64,000 nucleotides of DNA from Streptomyces paradoxus (GCF_014202475.1 NZ_JACHGV010000012.1:124001-188000); one strand, 5' to 3'. Positions 51,347-59,728 are shown, counted from the first letter of the stretch. Made by a program: numbers and translations. Notes: generated by a model not told the origin, from the sequence alone.

Positions 51347-52948
51347 TCAGCGGCCCGCGGCAGTGAGTTCGTCGCCGGCCTGCTTGCGCAACAGTGTGCA
51401 CACGTCATGCAGTCCGGCGTACAACTGCCCGAGTTCGGCGTCTGTGACATGAATCGAGGGTTCGAAGCGCAACGTACCGACCGCGCTGGCCGTCGGGAAC
51501 GTCCGCACCCGGTGCCGGCGCAGCAGATGGCCCGCCAGGAAGTAGCCGAAGAGGCCGCTGCGCGCGATCTGGCGCAACTCCGGAGAGGAGGCGTCGGACT
51601 GGTCGTGGAATTCCAGCCCCTGCATCAGCCCGTGTCCGCGCACGTCCGCCACCACGTCGGGGAATTCCGCCCGCAGCGCGTCGAGTTTCGCGCGCAGTGC
51701 CGCTCCGCGTTCCTCGGCCTGCCGGTAGGCCGCACCGCCGTCCCGCTCCAGCAGTTCGAGAACTTTCAGGGCGATGTGGGAGGAGAAGCTGTCCTTGGCA
51801 AAAGTTGAACTGTGCACGATTTCGAAATCCCGGCGGTATCGCTTCTCGCGCACCAGCATCACGGACGCCTTCGCGATGCCCCCGCCGAGCGTTTTGGCCA
51901 GGGTGTAGTAGTCACCGCGCAGGCCGATCCGGGAACTGGCGAGCAGCGCGCCGGTGCGGCCCATTCCGCTCTGGATCTCGTCGACGACGACAGGGCAGTC
52001 GATCCGGGCGCAGAACTCCTGGATCTCCCGGGCGAACTCGCGGGACAGGACACGGATTCCGCCCTCACCCTGGATGGGCTCGACGAGGAAGGCGCAGAAC
52101 ACGGGGAACTCGTGCTCCGTCACCGTGATCCTGCCGTTCTCGGCCGTCAGGCCGAGCAGGACCCGGCGTTCACGCGCGTGGACGGCGTCCAGGTCCTCGG
52201 GGCTGTCCTGCGGGACGAACCGCGCCTGCGCGGCGAGCGACTTGAAGGGCAGCCGGTAGCCCTCGTTGTGGGTGAGCTGCACACTGCCGGCGAGCTTGCC
52301 GTGGAAGCCGCCCTCCAGAGCGAGGAACAGCGGCGGGGACGCGACGGTCTCGTCGTTGCGGCGCCTGATCGCCGCCTCCAGCAGACGGACGGCCTCGGTG
52401 CCGTCGGCGGCGAGGGCGACCCCGAGACGGGCGGCGGCCTCCCCGTGGACGGTTGCGGACCCGTCGGCCACCGCGGCGCGGGCCGCGGCGAGTCCCGCCT
52501 CGACGGAGCCGAGCAGTTCGGACACGCGCATGCCCCGGTCCAGCTCCGCGTGTTTCACGGCGGCTTCCACCGCTTCCGCGCCACTGTTTCCGAAGATGGC
52601 GTAATAAGGCTCGTCATCGGCGAGTTCACGCGCGATGATGCGGTTCAGTTCGGCGGCCAGCCGGTTGGCGTACGGGTGGCGCGAGAACTGGGCGTGGATC
52701 GGTGTATGTTCGGCGAGCAGCTGCCGGGCGTGCTCGGTGATCTCGGGGTGGTGATGGCCGAGCAGCACCGAGCCGTAACCGCCGGCGAAGTCGGCCACCG
52801 GGAACTCGGCGCCGTCGTCGTCCCGTACGTACAGGGTGTTCCCCTCGGCCCGCACGTATTCCACCGCCAGTCCCGCGGTGTCGAGTACCTGGCGCAGATA
52901 GGGCTCGGCGAGTTCGCGTTCCGCGGCTGCGGCGGAGGTCTCAGTCAT
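51347..52948 (-). CDS. Class III PLP-dependent aminotransferase with an internal insertion
   Basis: A 533-residue aminotransferase, longer than the usual 420-460. FGNSGAEAVEAAVK (119-132) and LEGGFHGK (211-218) bracket an extra alanine-rich segment of about 65 residues (~138-205). PLP contacts are Asp323 in VVDEIQSGMGRTG and Lys352 in TLAKTLGGG. In polyketide alkaloid pathways such enzymes transaminate the aldehyde released from the PKS, after which the amine cyclises to an imine; coelimycin CpkG is the reference I recall. The ATG at 52948 has GAGGA just upstream; an ATG at 52978 is possible. Divergent from the flavin reductase gene. Confidence 0.9.
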   Translation of the reverse strand: MTETSAAAAERELAEPYLRQVLDTAGLAVEYVRAEGNTLYVRDDDGAEFPVADFAGGYGSVLLGHHHPEITEHARQLLAEHTPIHAQFSRHPYANRLAAELNRIIARELADDEPYYAIFGNSGAEAVEAAVKHAELDRGMRVSELLGSVEAGLAAARAAVADGSATVHGEAAARLGVALAADGTEAVRLLEAAIRRRNDETVASPPLFLALEGGFHGKLAGSVQLTHNEGYRLPFKSLAAQARFVPQDSPEDLDAVHARERRVLLGLTAENGRITVTEHEFPVFCAFLVEPIQGEGGIRVLSREFAREIQEFCARIDCPVVVDEIQSGMGRTGALLASSRIGLRGDYYTLAKTLGGGIAKASVMLVREKRYRRDFEIVHSSTFAKDSFSSHIALKVLELLERDGGAAYRQAEERGAALRAKLDALRAEFPDVVADVRGHGLMQGLEFHDQSDASSPELRQIARSGLFGYFLAGHLLRRHRVRTFPTASAVGTLRFEPSIHVTDAELGQLYAGLHDVCTLLRKQAGDELTAAGR

Positions 52949-52960
52949 GTCCTCAGAATC

Positions 52961-52999
52961 CGATGACCGGGTAAACATCCGGTCATTGAAAGGTCATCG
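52961..52999. promoter_or_regulatory. Candidate SARP operator between aminotransferase and flavin reductase genes
   Basis: CCGGTCATTG (52979-52988) and AAGGTCATCG (52990-52999) are tandem repeats 11 bp apart on the plus strand. CCGGTCATCG is on the minus strand at 52961-52970, making an inverted repeat of CCGGTCAT. The site can serve both divergent genes. Confidence 0.65.
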
Positions 53000-53136
53000 G
53001 TGACGCCCGGTCACAGAAGGCCCACCGGTTACCCGGGCATGAAGGAACCGCGAGACGCCGCGGCTACGTTGATTGCGCCGGCTGCCCCTTCCGTGCGGAC
53101 GGCACAGACGTGTCCCGTGACCCATCGGAGAGTGGC

Positions 53137-53682
53137 ATGAATTCCGCGTCCGCCGAACTCGATCACGCTGCCGTGCGTACCGGTCACCAGCCGGTCCGCC
53201 CGGACCGGTTGCGCGGGGTGATGTCCCGCTTCGCCACCGGTGTCACGGTCCTCACCGTGGGCGGGGAGCACCTGCACGCCATGACGGCGAACGCCTTCAG
53301 CTCGGTCTCCCTCGACCCTCCGTCCGTGCTGTGCAGCGTCGGCCACAGCGCGGTCATGCACGGTGCGCTCACCGGGGCGGGGCGCTTCGCCGTGAACATA
53401 CTCGGCGCCCACCAGGAACCCCTCGCCCGGCACTTCGCCGACAAGAGCCGCACTCTGGGTGCCGCCCAGTTCGAGCGCGTCGACTGGCGTGCGGGCGAGC
53501 ACACGGGGGCGCCGCTGCTCGACGACTCGGTGGCGTGGCTGGAGTGCGAGCTGACCGAGTCGCACGCGTTCGGTGACCACACCATCTTCATCGGCACCGT
53601 GCTGGCGGCCGGCGAGGGCGCGACCAGTGACGGGCTGCTCTTCGTCAACGGCCGCTTCGGGAAGCCGGCCACCGCCTCCTGA
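53137..53682 (+). CDS. Flavin reductase (two-component monooxygenase partner type)
   Basis: A 181-residue flavin reductase of the HpaC/DszD-like split-barrel family: MSRFATGVTVLTV, AMTANAFSSVSLDPPSVLCSV (about 48-68, the FMN phosphate-binding region), FAVNIL and GDHTIFIGTV, ending LLFVNGRFG. It reduces FMN or FAD with NAD(P)H and hands the reduced flavin to a separate oxygenase. Two acyl-CoA-dehydrogenase-fold enzymes in this cluster are obvious partners. ATG 53137 has GGAG 6 bases upstream. A strong terminator follows. Confidence 0.9.
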   Translation: MNSASAELDHAAVRTGHQPVRPDRLRGVMSRFATGVTVLTVGGEHLHAMTANAFSSVSLDPPSVLCSVGHSAVMHGALTGAGRFAVNILGAHQEPLARHFADKSRTLGAAQFERVDWRAGEHTGAPLLDDSVAWLECELTESHAFGDHTIFIGTVLAAGEGATSDGLLFVNGRFGKPATAS

Positions 53683-53707
53683 CGGGCACGCCCGCCCGGT
53701 CCGGCGG

Positions 53708-53753
53708 ACGCGGAAGGGCGGCACCACCCTCCGGTGGTGCCGCCCTTCCGCGT
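53708..53753. terminator. Strong convergent terminator
   Basis: A perfect 21-bp stem (53708-53728 with 53733-53753) and a 4-base loop CTCC lie between the converging flavin reductase and flavoenzyme genes. Confidence 0.9.
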
Positions 53754-53788
53754 GTCAGGGCCTCCCGCCGCGAACGGGAGGCCGGCCG

Positions 53789-54964
53789 TCACAGGAAGTA
53801 GGTGCCCGGGTCCAAGCCCACCAGGACCCGCCCCTGGACCTCCAGGTTGGCGTCCCGCTGGACCAGGGCGTGCAGCGAGAAGCCCTGGATGTCGCGGTGG
53901 AACCGCTGCAGGGCGACCTCGCGCCGGATGACCGAGCCGCCGCTCGCCGCGTACAGCAGCTCCACGGCCTCCTTGGCGAGCTGCGCCGCGTACGCCGTCC
54001 GGCCGCGGATCACGGCCTTCTCCTCGTCGGTGGGCTGCTCGCCGGCGTCGGCCCGGGTCTGCAGGACCTCCAGGCACAGCTCCGCCAGGCCCTCGGCGGC
54101 GTCGATCTTGTTGGCGGCCGTGGCGACCTGGATCTGCGTGAGCGGGTGCAGCTTCTGGTCGGTCCAGTCGGTGTACGTGATCCCCCGGCCGGGCAGGCGC
54201 TCCAGGAACAGCTCGTACGCGCCGCGGGCGATGCCGGTGAACGCCGCTGTGACGCCGGACAGGACGTAGCCCAGCAGACCGTAATTGCGGCCGGTGGCGC
54301 CGGTGTTCTCGCGGTCGCCGGTCGCGCTGACCATGGCCTCCTCCAGGGAGACCACACGGTGCGCGGGCACGAACACGTCCGCGGCGGTGGTGGTGCAGCT
54401 GCCGGTGGCGGCTCCCGCGCTGACGTGCCAGTCGTCGGTCACCTCCAGCTCGGAGACCGGAACCAGCGCGACGAGCTCCTCGGTGGTCCCGTCGGGACGC
54501 TCCACCATCGCGGCGAGCAGGTCCCAGTCGGCGCCCAGGACACCGGAGTTGTAGCGCCACGTGCCGTTGAGGCGGTAGCCGCCGTCGACGGGGGCGAGGG
54601 TGCCGGTCGGGGCGAAGACGATGGACACCCGGGTACTGCCCCCGGCGAACACCTCCCGCTGCGCCCGCTCGGGGTAGAGCGAGGCGCACCAGGTGCTGGT
54701 GAGCCAGACCATGGTCAGCCAGCCGGTGGACGGGCAGCCGCGCGCGACCTCGGCGATGACCTTGAACTGGTCGGCCACGCCGAAGTCGAGCCCGCCGTGG
54801 GCGGCGGGCACCGCGGCGCGGAACACGCCCGCCTTCTCCAGCAGCTGGATGTTCTCGTCGGGGATCCATCGCCGTTCCTCCGCCTCCGCGCCGTTAGCGC
54901 GCAGGGTGGGGACGGCATCGCGTACGGCGTCCAGCACGGACGTCAGGGCTTCCTGGTCGGTCAC
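53789..54964 (-). CDS. Acyl-CoA-dehydrogenase-fold flavoenzyme (two-component monooxygenase or dehydrogenase), copy 1
   Basis: A 391-residue protein with the three-domain acyl-CoA dehydrogenase fold. Features include LLEKAGVFRAAVP, TGWLTMVWLTSTW, NGTWRYNSG, VSAGAATGS and C-terminal LQRFHRDIQGFSLHA (352-366). The RFHRD motif resembles group D flavin monooxygenases such as HsaA. Together with the adjacent flavin reductase gene this suggests hydroxylation or epoxidation of the alkaloid, but dehydrogenation cannot be excluded. The GTG at 54964 has AGGAG 6 bases upstream. It aligns without gaps to the protein of 58553-59728, about 70% identical by hand. Last gene of a four-gene minus-strand operon. 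Confidence 0.85.
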   Translation of the reverse strand: MTDQEALTSVLDAVRDAVPTLRANGAEAEERRWIPDENIQLLEKAGVFRAAVPAAHGGLDFGVADQFKVIAEVARGCPSTGWLTMVWLTSTWCASLYPERAQREVFAGGSTRVSIVFAPTGTLAPVDGGYRLNGTWRYNSGVLGADWDLLAAMVERPDGTTEELVALVPVSELEVTDDWHVSAGAATGSCTTTAADVFVPAHRVVSLEEAMVSATGDRENTGATGRNYGLLGYVLSGVTAAFTGIARGAYELFLERLPGRGITYTDWTDQKLHPLTQIQVATAANKIDAAEGLAELCLEVLQTRADAGEQPTDEEKAVIRGRTAYAAQLAKEAVELLYAASGGSVIRREVALQRFHRDIQGFSLHALVQRDANLEVQGRVLVGLDPGTYFL

Positions 54965-55002
54965 TGTCTCTCCTCGGGCCATCGGGGTTTTCCGGCACGG
55001 CG

Positions 55003-55030
55003 GAGCCCCCCTGGTACGCCAGGGGGGCTC
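55003..55030 (-). terminator. Internal hairpin between SnoaL-like 1 and flavoenzyme copy 1
   Basis: A perfect 12-bp stem GAGCCCCCCTGG/CCAGGGGGGCTC with loop TACG, 8 bp after the SnoaL-like stop. It could terminate or attenuate the operon, lowering expression of the last gene, or protect the transcript end. Confidence 0.65.
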
Positions 55031-55037
55031 GCGGGGC

Positions 55038-55487
55038 TCACTGGTCGGCGACGAGACCGGTCGCGGCCACCGGGCGGTCGATGGCCATCAGCCAGCGGCC
55101 GTCCTCGGTCTTGCGGAGCACATCGGTGCAGACGCCCTCCAGCCGGACCGGCTCACCGTCCGGGCCGGTGCTGTCGATGGCGTACTCGACGCCGATCAGC
55201 GCCACGTCCCCGGCCACGTACGAGTGGGTGACGCGCGCCTCCAGGGTGGGCTTCGACGCCAGGAACTCCTTGAAGAACGCCAGCCGGGCGGCGCCCGTCA
55301 GGGGCTCGCCGGAGAAGTTCGATATCGAGTCGTCGAGGTAGAGGCGGTTGAACAGCTCGCCGTCACCCGAGTTGAAGACCTGGATGAAGATCTCGTTCTG
55401 GATGTCGGTGTCGGCGGTGAGGTCGGGCCGTTCCGGGTCGAACGGGACGGTGAAGGACGTGGCTGACGTGGCCGGCGTTGCTGACAT
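55038..55487 (-). CDS. SnoaL-like (NTF2-fold) protein 1
   Basis: A 149-residue protein with an N-terminal low-complexity stretch (~1-25) and an NTF2-like fold: DIQNEIFIQVFNSGDGELFNRLY, then FKEFLASKPTLEARVTHSYVAGDVALIGVEYAI and GVCTDVLRKTEDGRWLMAID. The fold is used by polyketide cyclases (SnoaL), isomerases and epoxide hydrolases, but no catalytic Asp/His pair can be assigned with certainty. It lies 47 bp after the amine oxidase gene in an operon. A role in ring formation is a reasonable guess. Confidence 0.8.
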   Translation of the reverse strand: MSATPATSATSFTVPFDPERPDLTADTDIQNEIFIQVFNSGDGELFNRLYLDDSISNFSGEPLTGAARLAFFKEFLASKPTLEARVTHSYVAGDVALIGVEYAIDSTGPDGEPVRLEGVCTDVLRKTEDGRWLMAIDRPVAATGLVADQ

Positions 55488-55534
55488 GGGGATGCGGTTC
55501 CCTTCCGGGGGGTGGGTGGGTGATGCCTCGGTGG

Positions 55535-56959
55535 TCATTCCTCGCCCGCTGCCTGCCGGGCGGCACGCAGACCGGACTCGATGGCGCCGTCGATGTAGCC
55601 GCTCCAGCCGTTGGCTATGTCGCCGCTGGCGAAGGAGAGCCGCCCGCTGGTGTAGGTGACCTCCGGGTAGAGCGTGGTGAGCTGCCGCGGCTTGCGGAAC
55701 GCCCAGCCGCCGCGCGCGTAGGGGTCGCGGCCCCAGTCGTGCGCCTTGACGCCGATGACGTCCAGGTTCACGCCGAGTTGCTGCACGGCCTTCTTCACCT
55801 GGGCGGTGTTGGTCGGGTCGAGCCGCGGATCGGTGCTGAAGGCGACGTAGAGCATGCCTTCGGAGGTCTCCTTGAACGGCAGCAGCATGGGGATCGGCGA
55901 GCCGCCCTCGGCGCCCTGGCCGTAGACCCGGCCGGCTCCCTTGCGGGCGTGGATCCACAGCTTGACCGCGTTCTTCACGGCAATGCCCTGGGTCGTCGCG
56001 GTGGTGAGCGCCGGGGGCAGCGACGGGCTGAACTTGACCGTGCCCAGCGCGTTGACCGGCATCGCGACCACGACCGCGGTGGCGCTGTAGCGGGTGCCGG
56101 AGGTGGTGGTGACGTACACCAGGGTTCCGGTGTCGTTCACCGAGGCGACCGGCGAGCTGAGCTTGATCGTCGGCTTGGCCTCGTTGACCATCGCCTGGAG
56201 CAGTGCCGTGGTGCCCTTGGCGATGCGCCAGCGCATGGTGTCGTTCCAGCCCGCGTTGGTGTGGCCGGCCAGGGCCCACCAGTGGGCGAACATCGTGAAG
56301 GCGCCGTCCGTGCTGGCACCGCCGGCGTAGACCGCCGTCTGCCCGTTGACGAGGAGTTCCTCCTCGGGCGTGAGGGCGAGCTGGGTCAGGCGGTCGCGCA
56401 GGGTCAGCTTGTCCAGGCTCTGCAGCAGGTCGGCCCGGTACAGGGGCTGGAACGGCTTCTCGAAGTACGTCCGCGTGCCGTCGAACATGCGCTCGAAGAC
56501 GGTGCCCATCCGGCCGAACCCGTCCTCGGGCGTGAACTGCCGCGGGCCGTTCGGCGTCGGCAGCCACGTCGTCGAGATCGGCTCGTCCTCCTCCAGCGCC
56601 AGCTTGTAGCGCGTGAGTTCGGCGCCGAGGTAGGGCTGGGTCGGCTCGACCCAGGTCCCGCCGCGCTCGATCAGCTGGCCGCCGTAGGTGTCCGTCCAGG
56701 TGCGGCCGCCGATGCGGTCGCGGGCCTCCAGGACGAGCACCCGCTTGCCGCGGGCGCGCAGTTCGCGGGCCGCGGTGATGCCGGCGAAACCGGCGCCGAT
56801 GACGATGACGTCCCAGTCCGCCGCGGCGCCGCCGGTGGCGGCGGAGGCCGCCGGGGCGACCGGGGCGAGGGCGGCTGTCGCGACGGCGGCCGCCCCGGCC
56901 GCCTTGAGCAGGGTGCGGCGCGTCGGCCGCCGCCCGCTGATGGGTCCGGATGTGTGCAT
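55535..56959 (-). CDS. FAD-dependent amine oxidase, Tat-exported, copy 1
   Basis: A 474-residue flavin amine oxidase. The N-terminus has the twin-arginine motif PTRRTLLKAAG (about 13-23) and a hydrophobic core ending at an AxA-like site (ASA-AT), so it is predicted to be exported folded. FAD binding: VIVIGAGFAGITAAREL (dinucleotide motif) and EARDRIGGR; the C-terminal FASGDIANGWSGYIDGAIESG completes the site. Substrates are likely amines or carbon-nitrogen bonds of the product. Secreted flavoenzymes of this type occur in the coelimycin cluster (CpkH/ScF, recalled). ATG 56959 is taken as start; an ATG at 57022 would put 21 more residues before the Tat signal. Confidence 0.88.
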   Translation of the reverse strand: MHTSGPISGRRPTRRTLLKAAGAAAVATAALAPVAPAASAATGGAAADWDVIVIGAGFAGITAARELRARGKRVLVLEARDRIGGRTWTDTYGGQLIERGGTWVEPTQPYLGAELTRYKLALEEDEPISTTWLPTPNGPRQFTPEDGFGRMGTVFERMFDGTRTYFEKPFQPLYRADLLQSLDKLTLRDRLTQLALTPEEELLVNGQTAVYAGGASTDGAFTMFAHWWALAGHTNAGWNDTMRWRIAKGTTALLQAMVNEAKPTIKLSSPVASVNDTGTLVYVTTTSGTRYSATAVVVAMPVNALGTVKFSPSLPPALTTATTQGIAVKNAVKLWIHARKGAGRVYGQGAEGGSPIPMLLPFKETSEGMLYVAFSTDPRLDPTNTAQVKKAVQQLGVNLDVIGVKAHDWGRDPYARGGWAFRKPRQLTTLYPEVTYTSGRLSFASGDIANGWSGYIDGAIESGLRAARQAAGEE

Positions 56960-57067
56960 GGTGCTGTGTGTCCCCCGTGTACTCGGTGCGGGCCCGCCGT
57001 GCGGAACCGGCATGTCACTCATGGGCCAAGGTGCTTTCGGTTCTGCGTGCCGCGGCGCTCGCGCCGG

Positions 57068-57448
57068 TCAGCTCGCCTGGCCGAACGGGTCGTCGATGGC
57101 GTAGCGCCACACGTTGTCCTCGCCCCGGGTCAGCACGTCCACCCCGACGCCGGCCAGGTGCTCGGTGGTGCCGTCGGCGCCGGTGATGTCGATCGTCCAG
57201 TCGACGATCATCAGCGCGGTCTCGCCGGTCACGAACACCTGCCGGGGCTTGGCCGCCATCCGCGGCCGGGCCTCGAGGAATTCCCGCTGGTACTTCCGGC
57301 GTTCGTCACCGGTGAGCGGCTTGCCCGGTTCCCAGACGGCGACCGCGTCGGCGGTGTAGAACTTCTCGACCGTCTCGAAGTCACCGGCGTTGACGGCCTC
57401 GACATAGCGGGCGGTGTGGTTTTCCAGTTCCGCGACGAGCTCGGACAT
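57068..57448 (-). CDS. SnoaL-like (NTF2-fold) protein 2
   Basis: A 126-residue NTF2-fold protein: SELVAELENHTARYVEAVNAGDFETVEKFYTADAVAVWEPG (helix-helix-turn start) and TALMIVDWTIDIT, GVGVDVLTRGEDNVWRYAIDDPFG. It is typical of the DUF4440/SnoaL-like group and is a distant paralogue of SnoaL-like 1. First gene of the leftward operon with amine oxidase, SnoaL-like 1 and flavoenzyme copy 1. Start at ATG 57448 gives the usual family length; a longer frame to 57571 runs into the promoter region. Confidence 0.8.
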   Translation of the reverse strand: MSELVAELENHTARYVEAVNAGDFETVEKFYTADAVAVWEPGKPLTGDERRKYQREFLEARPRMAAKPRQVFVTGETALMIVDWTIDITGADGTTEHLAGVGVDVLTRGEDNVWRYAIDDPFGQAS

Positions 57449-57491
57449 GGCGGAAATCAACCTGCCTTCTTGGCTGGAGAGACGTTTGAGG

Positions 57492-57613
57492 GGAACGTTC
57501 AGGAGAAAGGAACGTTCCATGCGGGTGTCTGCACGAACAGTGCGGGTGCTCGTGCATTCCGTGGCCGACACTATTCGGGCCGGTTCAACGTTCCAGCCAC
57601 GCTGCGGTAATGC
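57492..57613. promoter_or_regulatory. Promoter region of the leftward operon with repeated AACGTT palindromes
   Basis: GGAACGTTC is at 57492-57500, GGAACGTTCC at 57509-57518 (17 bp apart) and TCAACGTTCC near 57585-57594. GCGGTAATGC at 57604-57613 resembles the GGTAATT elements of other cluster promoters. The region lies upstream of SnoaL-like 2. Confidence 0.5.
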
Positions 57614-57646
57614 CGTGGTCTCCGCCGGGCAGGGCGCGACATGACA

Positions 57647-57682
57647 GTGCCGCCGGGCGACTGCGTGGAGTCGCCCGGCGGC
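57647..57682 (-). terminator. Terminator of the mycothiol/DinB-type gene
   Basis: A 15-bp perfect stem (57647-57661 with 57668-57682) with loop GCGTGG, 37 bp beyond the stop codon on the minus strand. Confidence 0.8.
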
Positions 57683-57718
57683 AGGTGGTCCGGTGAGCGG
57701 GGGAGTGCGGGGGCGGCC

Positions 57719-58306
57719 TCAGGCCTGGCGCACCCGGCCGTCCCAGCGCCAGGCGCCGCGCCGGGGCAGCCCGGGCAGCGTGCTGCGTCCCGTGCACCAC
57801 AGCAGGGTGTCGGCGGGGGAGTGGCCGGTGGGCGCGTCGGGGAAGAGCCGCTCCACCACGGGCGCCGCCAGAGCGTCCGAGGGGGTGTACTCCACGCCTA
57901 CCGCCTGCGCGATGTCCCGCCCGTGGACGACGAGCTCGAGCACGCCCATCGCCGCGAAGCCAGCCGCGTCGGAGTGCCCGTACGGGTGCCAGGCGCGGAC
58001 CTCCGGCGGGGTGTCGCGGACGGTGCCGGCGAGCAGCGTGCCGGCGATCCGGATGCCCTCCAGGGCGGCCGGGACCGGGGCGTGGCCGTCGATCGAGGAG
58101 AACAGGGTGATGTAGCGGTCGGTGGGGCGGGCGATGAGCAGGCCGGCGTACCCCACGACCCCGAGCGCGATGTGCGACAGGGTTTCCCGACAGCTCCAGT
58201 CCAGATCACCCGCCTTTCCGCGCCAGTTCTGATCGGCTCCTTTTTCGAGTGCGGAGGTGGTGTCCTCGGCCGCAGTCCGTACGAGTTCGGGCCATGAAAG
58301 AGTCAT
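57719..58306 (-). CDS. Maleylpyruvate-isomerase-family (DinB-like, mycothiol-dependent type) protein
   Basis: A 195-residue protein with a DinB-like four-helix bundle. SWPELVRTAAEDTTSAL starts helix 1, CRETLSHIALGVVGYAGLL helix 2 with a His, and MGVLELVVHGRDIAQAVG carries the second His and Asp of the metal-binding triad. The family includes mycothiol-dependent isomerases, transferases and detoxification enzymes; some members are found in natural product clusters. The precise reaction is unknown. Divergent from flavoenzyme copy 2 across a region with SARP-like repeats. Start ATG 58306. Confidence 0.78.
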   Translation of the reverse strand: MTLSWPELVRTAAEDTTSALEKGADQNWRGKAGDLDWSCRETLSHIALGVVGYAGLLIARPTDRYITLFSSIDGHAPVPAALEGIRIAGTLLAGTVRDTPPEVRAWHPYGHSDAAGFAAMGVLELVVHGRDIAQAVGVEYTPSDALAAPVVERLFPDAPTGHSPADTLLWCTGRSTLPGLPRRGAWRWDGRVRQA

Positions 58307-58354
58307 GCTGGGATGTTCCCACACGGGCCGCCCCGAGCACCGTTCGACCATTTC

Positions 58355-58433
58355 CCGGTCAGCGTCGGGTAATTGCCGGGTAATTGTGCGTCAAGTGCCG
58401 CCTTCTTTTCGGAGGTGTGAGGGTGATGACCGG
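58355..58433. promoter_or_regulatory. Candidate SARP operator upstream of flavoenzyme copy 2
   Basis: Three tandem 11-mers start CCGGTCAGCG (58355), CGGGTAATTG (58366) and CGGGTAATTG (58377). CCGGTCATCA follows on the minus strand at 58424-58433. Strict 11-bp periodicity matches SARP binding sites. The site lies between two divergent genes. Confidence 0.7.
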
Positions 58434-58552
58434 GCGATGGGTGTGCTCTTACTCATTTCTCCGAGCCCTTCAGTAAGGTTTCGAACTGCCGGGGAGCGTT
58501 GGGTTCTCGCGCCTCTCGACCGGCAGTAGGAATCACAATCGAGGAGCCGGAA

Positions 58553-59728
58553 ATGGCCACGAACGACGACCTGGCAGCCGTACTGGAAGCCGTGGACAGC
58601 ATCGTCCCGACCCTGCGCGAGAACGGCCGCGCCGCCGAGGACCGCGGCTGGCTGCTGGACGAGAGCATCGAACTCCTGGAGAAGGCCGGGGTGTTCCGCA
58701 TGGCCGTGCCGCGCCGGTTCGGCGGGCTCGACCTGCCGCTGGCCGACCAGGCCCGGGTCATCACCGAGATCGGCCGCGGCTGCCCGGCCGCCGCCTGGGT
58801 GACGATGGTGTGGGTGACGAGCACCTGGACGGCGACGCTCTACCCCGACCGGGCCCAGGAGGAGGTCTTCGCGTCCGGCTCCGTCAAGATCTCCAGCGCG
58901 TTCGCCCCGACCGGCGTCGCCGTCCCCACCGAGGGCGGCTACCTCCTCAACGGCACCTGGAAGTTCAACACCGGCTGCAAGGGCGCCGACTGGGACTTCA
59001 CCGCCGCGATGGTGCGCAACCCGGACGGCACCGAGGGCGAGATCATGGCCCTCGTCCCCATGTCCGACCTCAGGATCGTCGACGACTGGGACGTCTCGGC
59101 CGGCGCCGCCACCGGCAGTGCCACCGCCATCGCCGAGGACGTCTTCGTGCCGGCCCACCACGCCGTGTCCTTCGAGGAGGTCATGGTCAGCGCGACCGGC
59201 GACCGCTCCAACCTGGGCGCCACCGGCCGCAACTACGGCCTGCTCAGCTTCGTCATGGCGGAGTGCGCCGCCGTGTTCATCGGCATCGCCCGCGGCGCCT
59301 ACGAACTGTTCCTGGAGCGCCTGCCCGGCCGCGGCATCACCTACACCGACTGGACCGACCAGAAGCTGCACCCGCTCACGCAGATCCAGGTCGCCACGGC
59401 CGCCAACAAGATCGACGCCGCCGAGGCGCTGTCGACCCGCTGGCTGACCCTCCTCCAGGAGCGCGCCGACGCAGGCGAGCAGCCCACCGACGCCGAGAAG
59501 GCCATCGTGCGCGGCCAGACCGGCTTCGCCGCCCAACTGGCCAAGGAAGCCGTGGAGATCCTGCACAACGCCAGCGGCGGCTCCGTCATCCGCCGCGACG
59601 TCCACCTGCAGCGCTTCCACCGCGACATCCAGGGCTTCTCGCTGCACGCCCTCGCCAACGCCGACGTCAACCTCGAACTCCAGGGCCGCGTCCTGGTCGG
59701 CCTGGAGCCCGGCACCGTCTTCCTCTGA
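58553..59728 (+). CDS. Acyl-CoA-dehydrogenase-fold flavoenzyme, copy 2
   Basis: A 391-residue paralogue of the 53789-54964 product, same length with no gaps. Residues 244-291 are identical in both proteins, and 181-230 nearly so, while the stretch around 231-240 and the C-terminal tails differ most. It keeps the RFHRD motif at 354-358 and the flavin-site segments. Reaction: oxidation or hydroxylation of a late intermediate, by inference. ATG 58553 has GAGGAG 6 bases upstream. It is followed by the imine reductase gene 87 bp later. Confidence 0.87.
   Translation: MATNDDLAAVLEAVDSIVPTLRENGRAAEDRGWLLDESIELLEKAGVFRMAVPRRFGGLDLPLADQARVITEIGRGCPAAAWVTMVWVTSTWTATLYPDRAQEEVFASGSVKISSAFAPTGVAVPTEGGYLLNGTWKFNTGCKGADWDFTAAMVRNPDGTEGEIMALVPMSDLRIVDDWDVSAGAATGSATAIAEDVFVPAHHAVSFEEVMVSATGDRSNLGATGRNYGLLSFVMAECAAVFIGIARGAYELFLERLPGRGITYTDWTDQKLHPLTQIQVATAANKIDAAEALSTRWLTLLQERADAGEQPTDAEKAIVRGQTGFAAQLAKEAVEILHNASGGSVIRRDVHLQRFHRDIQGFSLHALANADVNLELQGRVLVGLEPGTVFL

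Noticed and set aside
53789-54964. Simple acyl-CoA dehydrogenase of fatty-acid oxidation
   Set aside because: There are no other beta-oxidation genes, a flavin reductase gene is adjacent, and the C-terminal RFHRD motif is typical of flavin-dependent monooxygenases.
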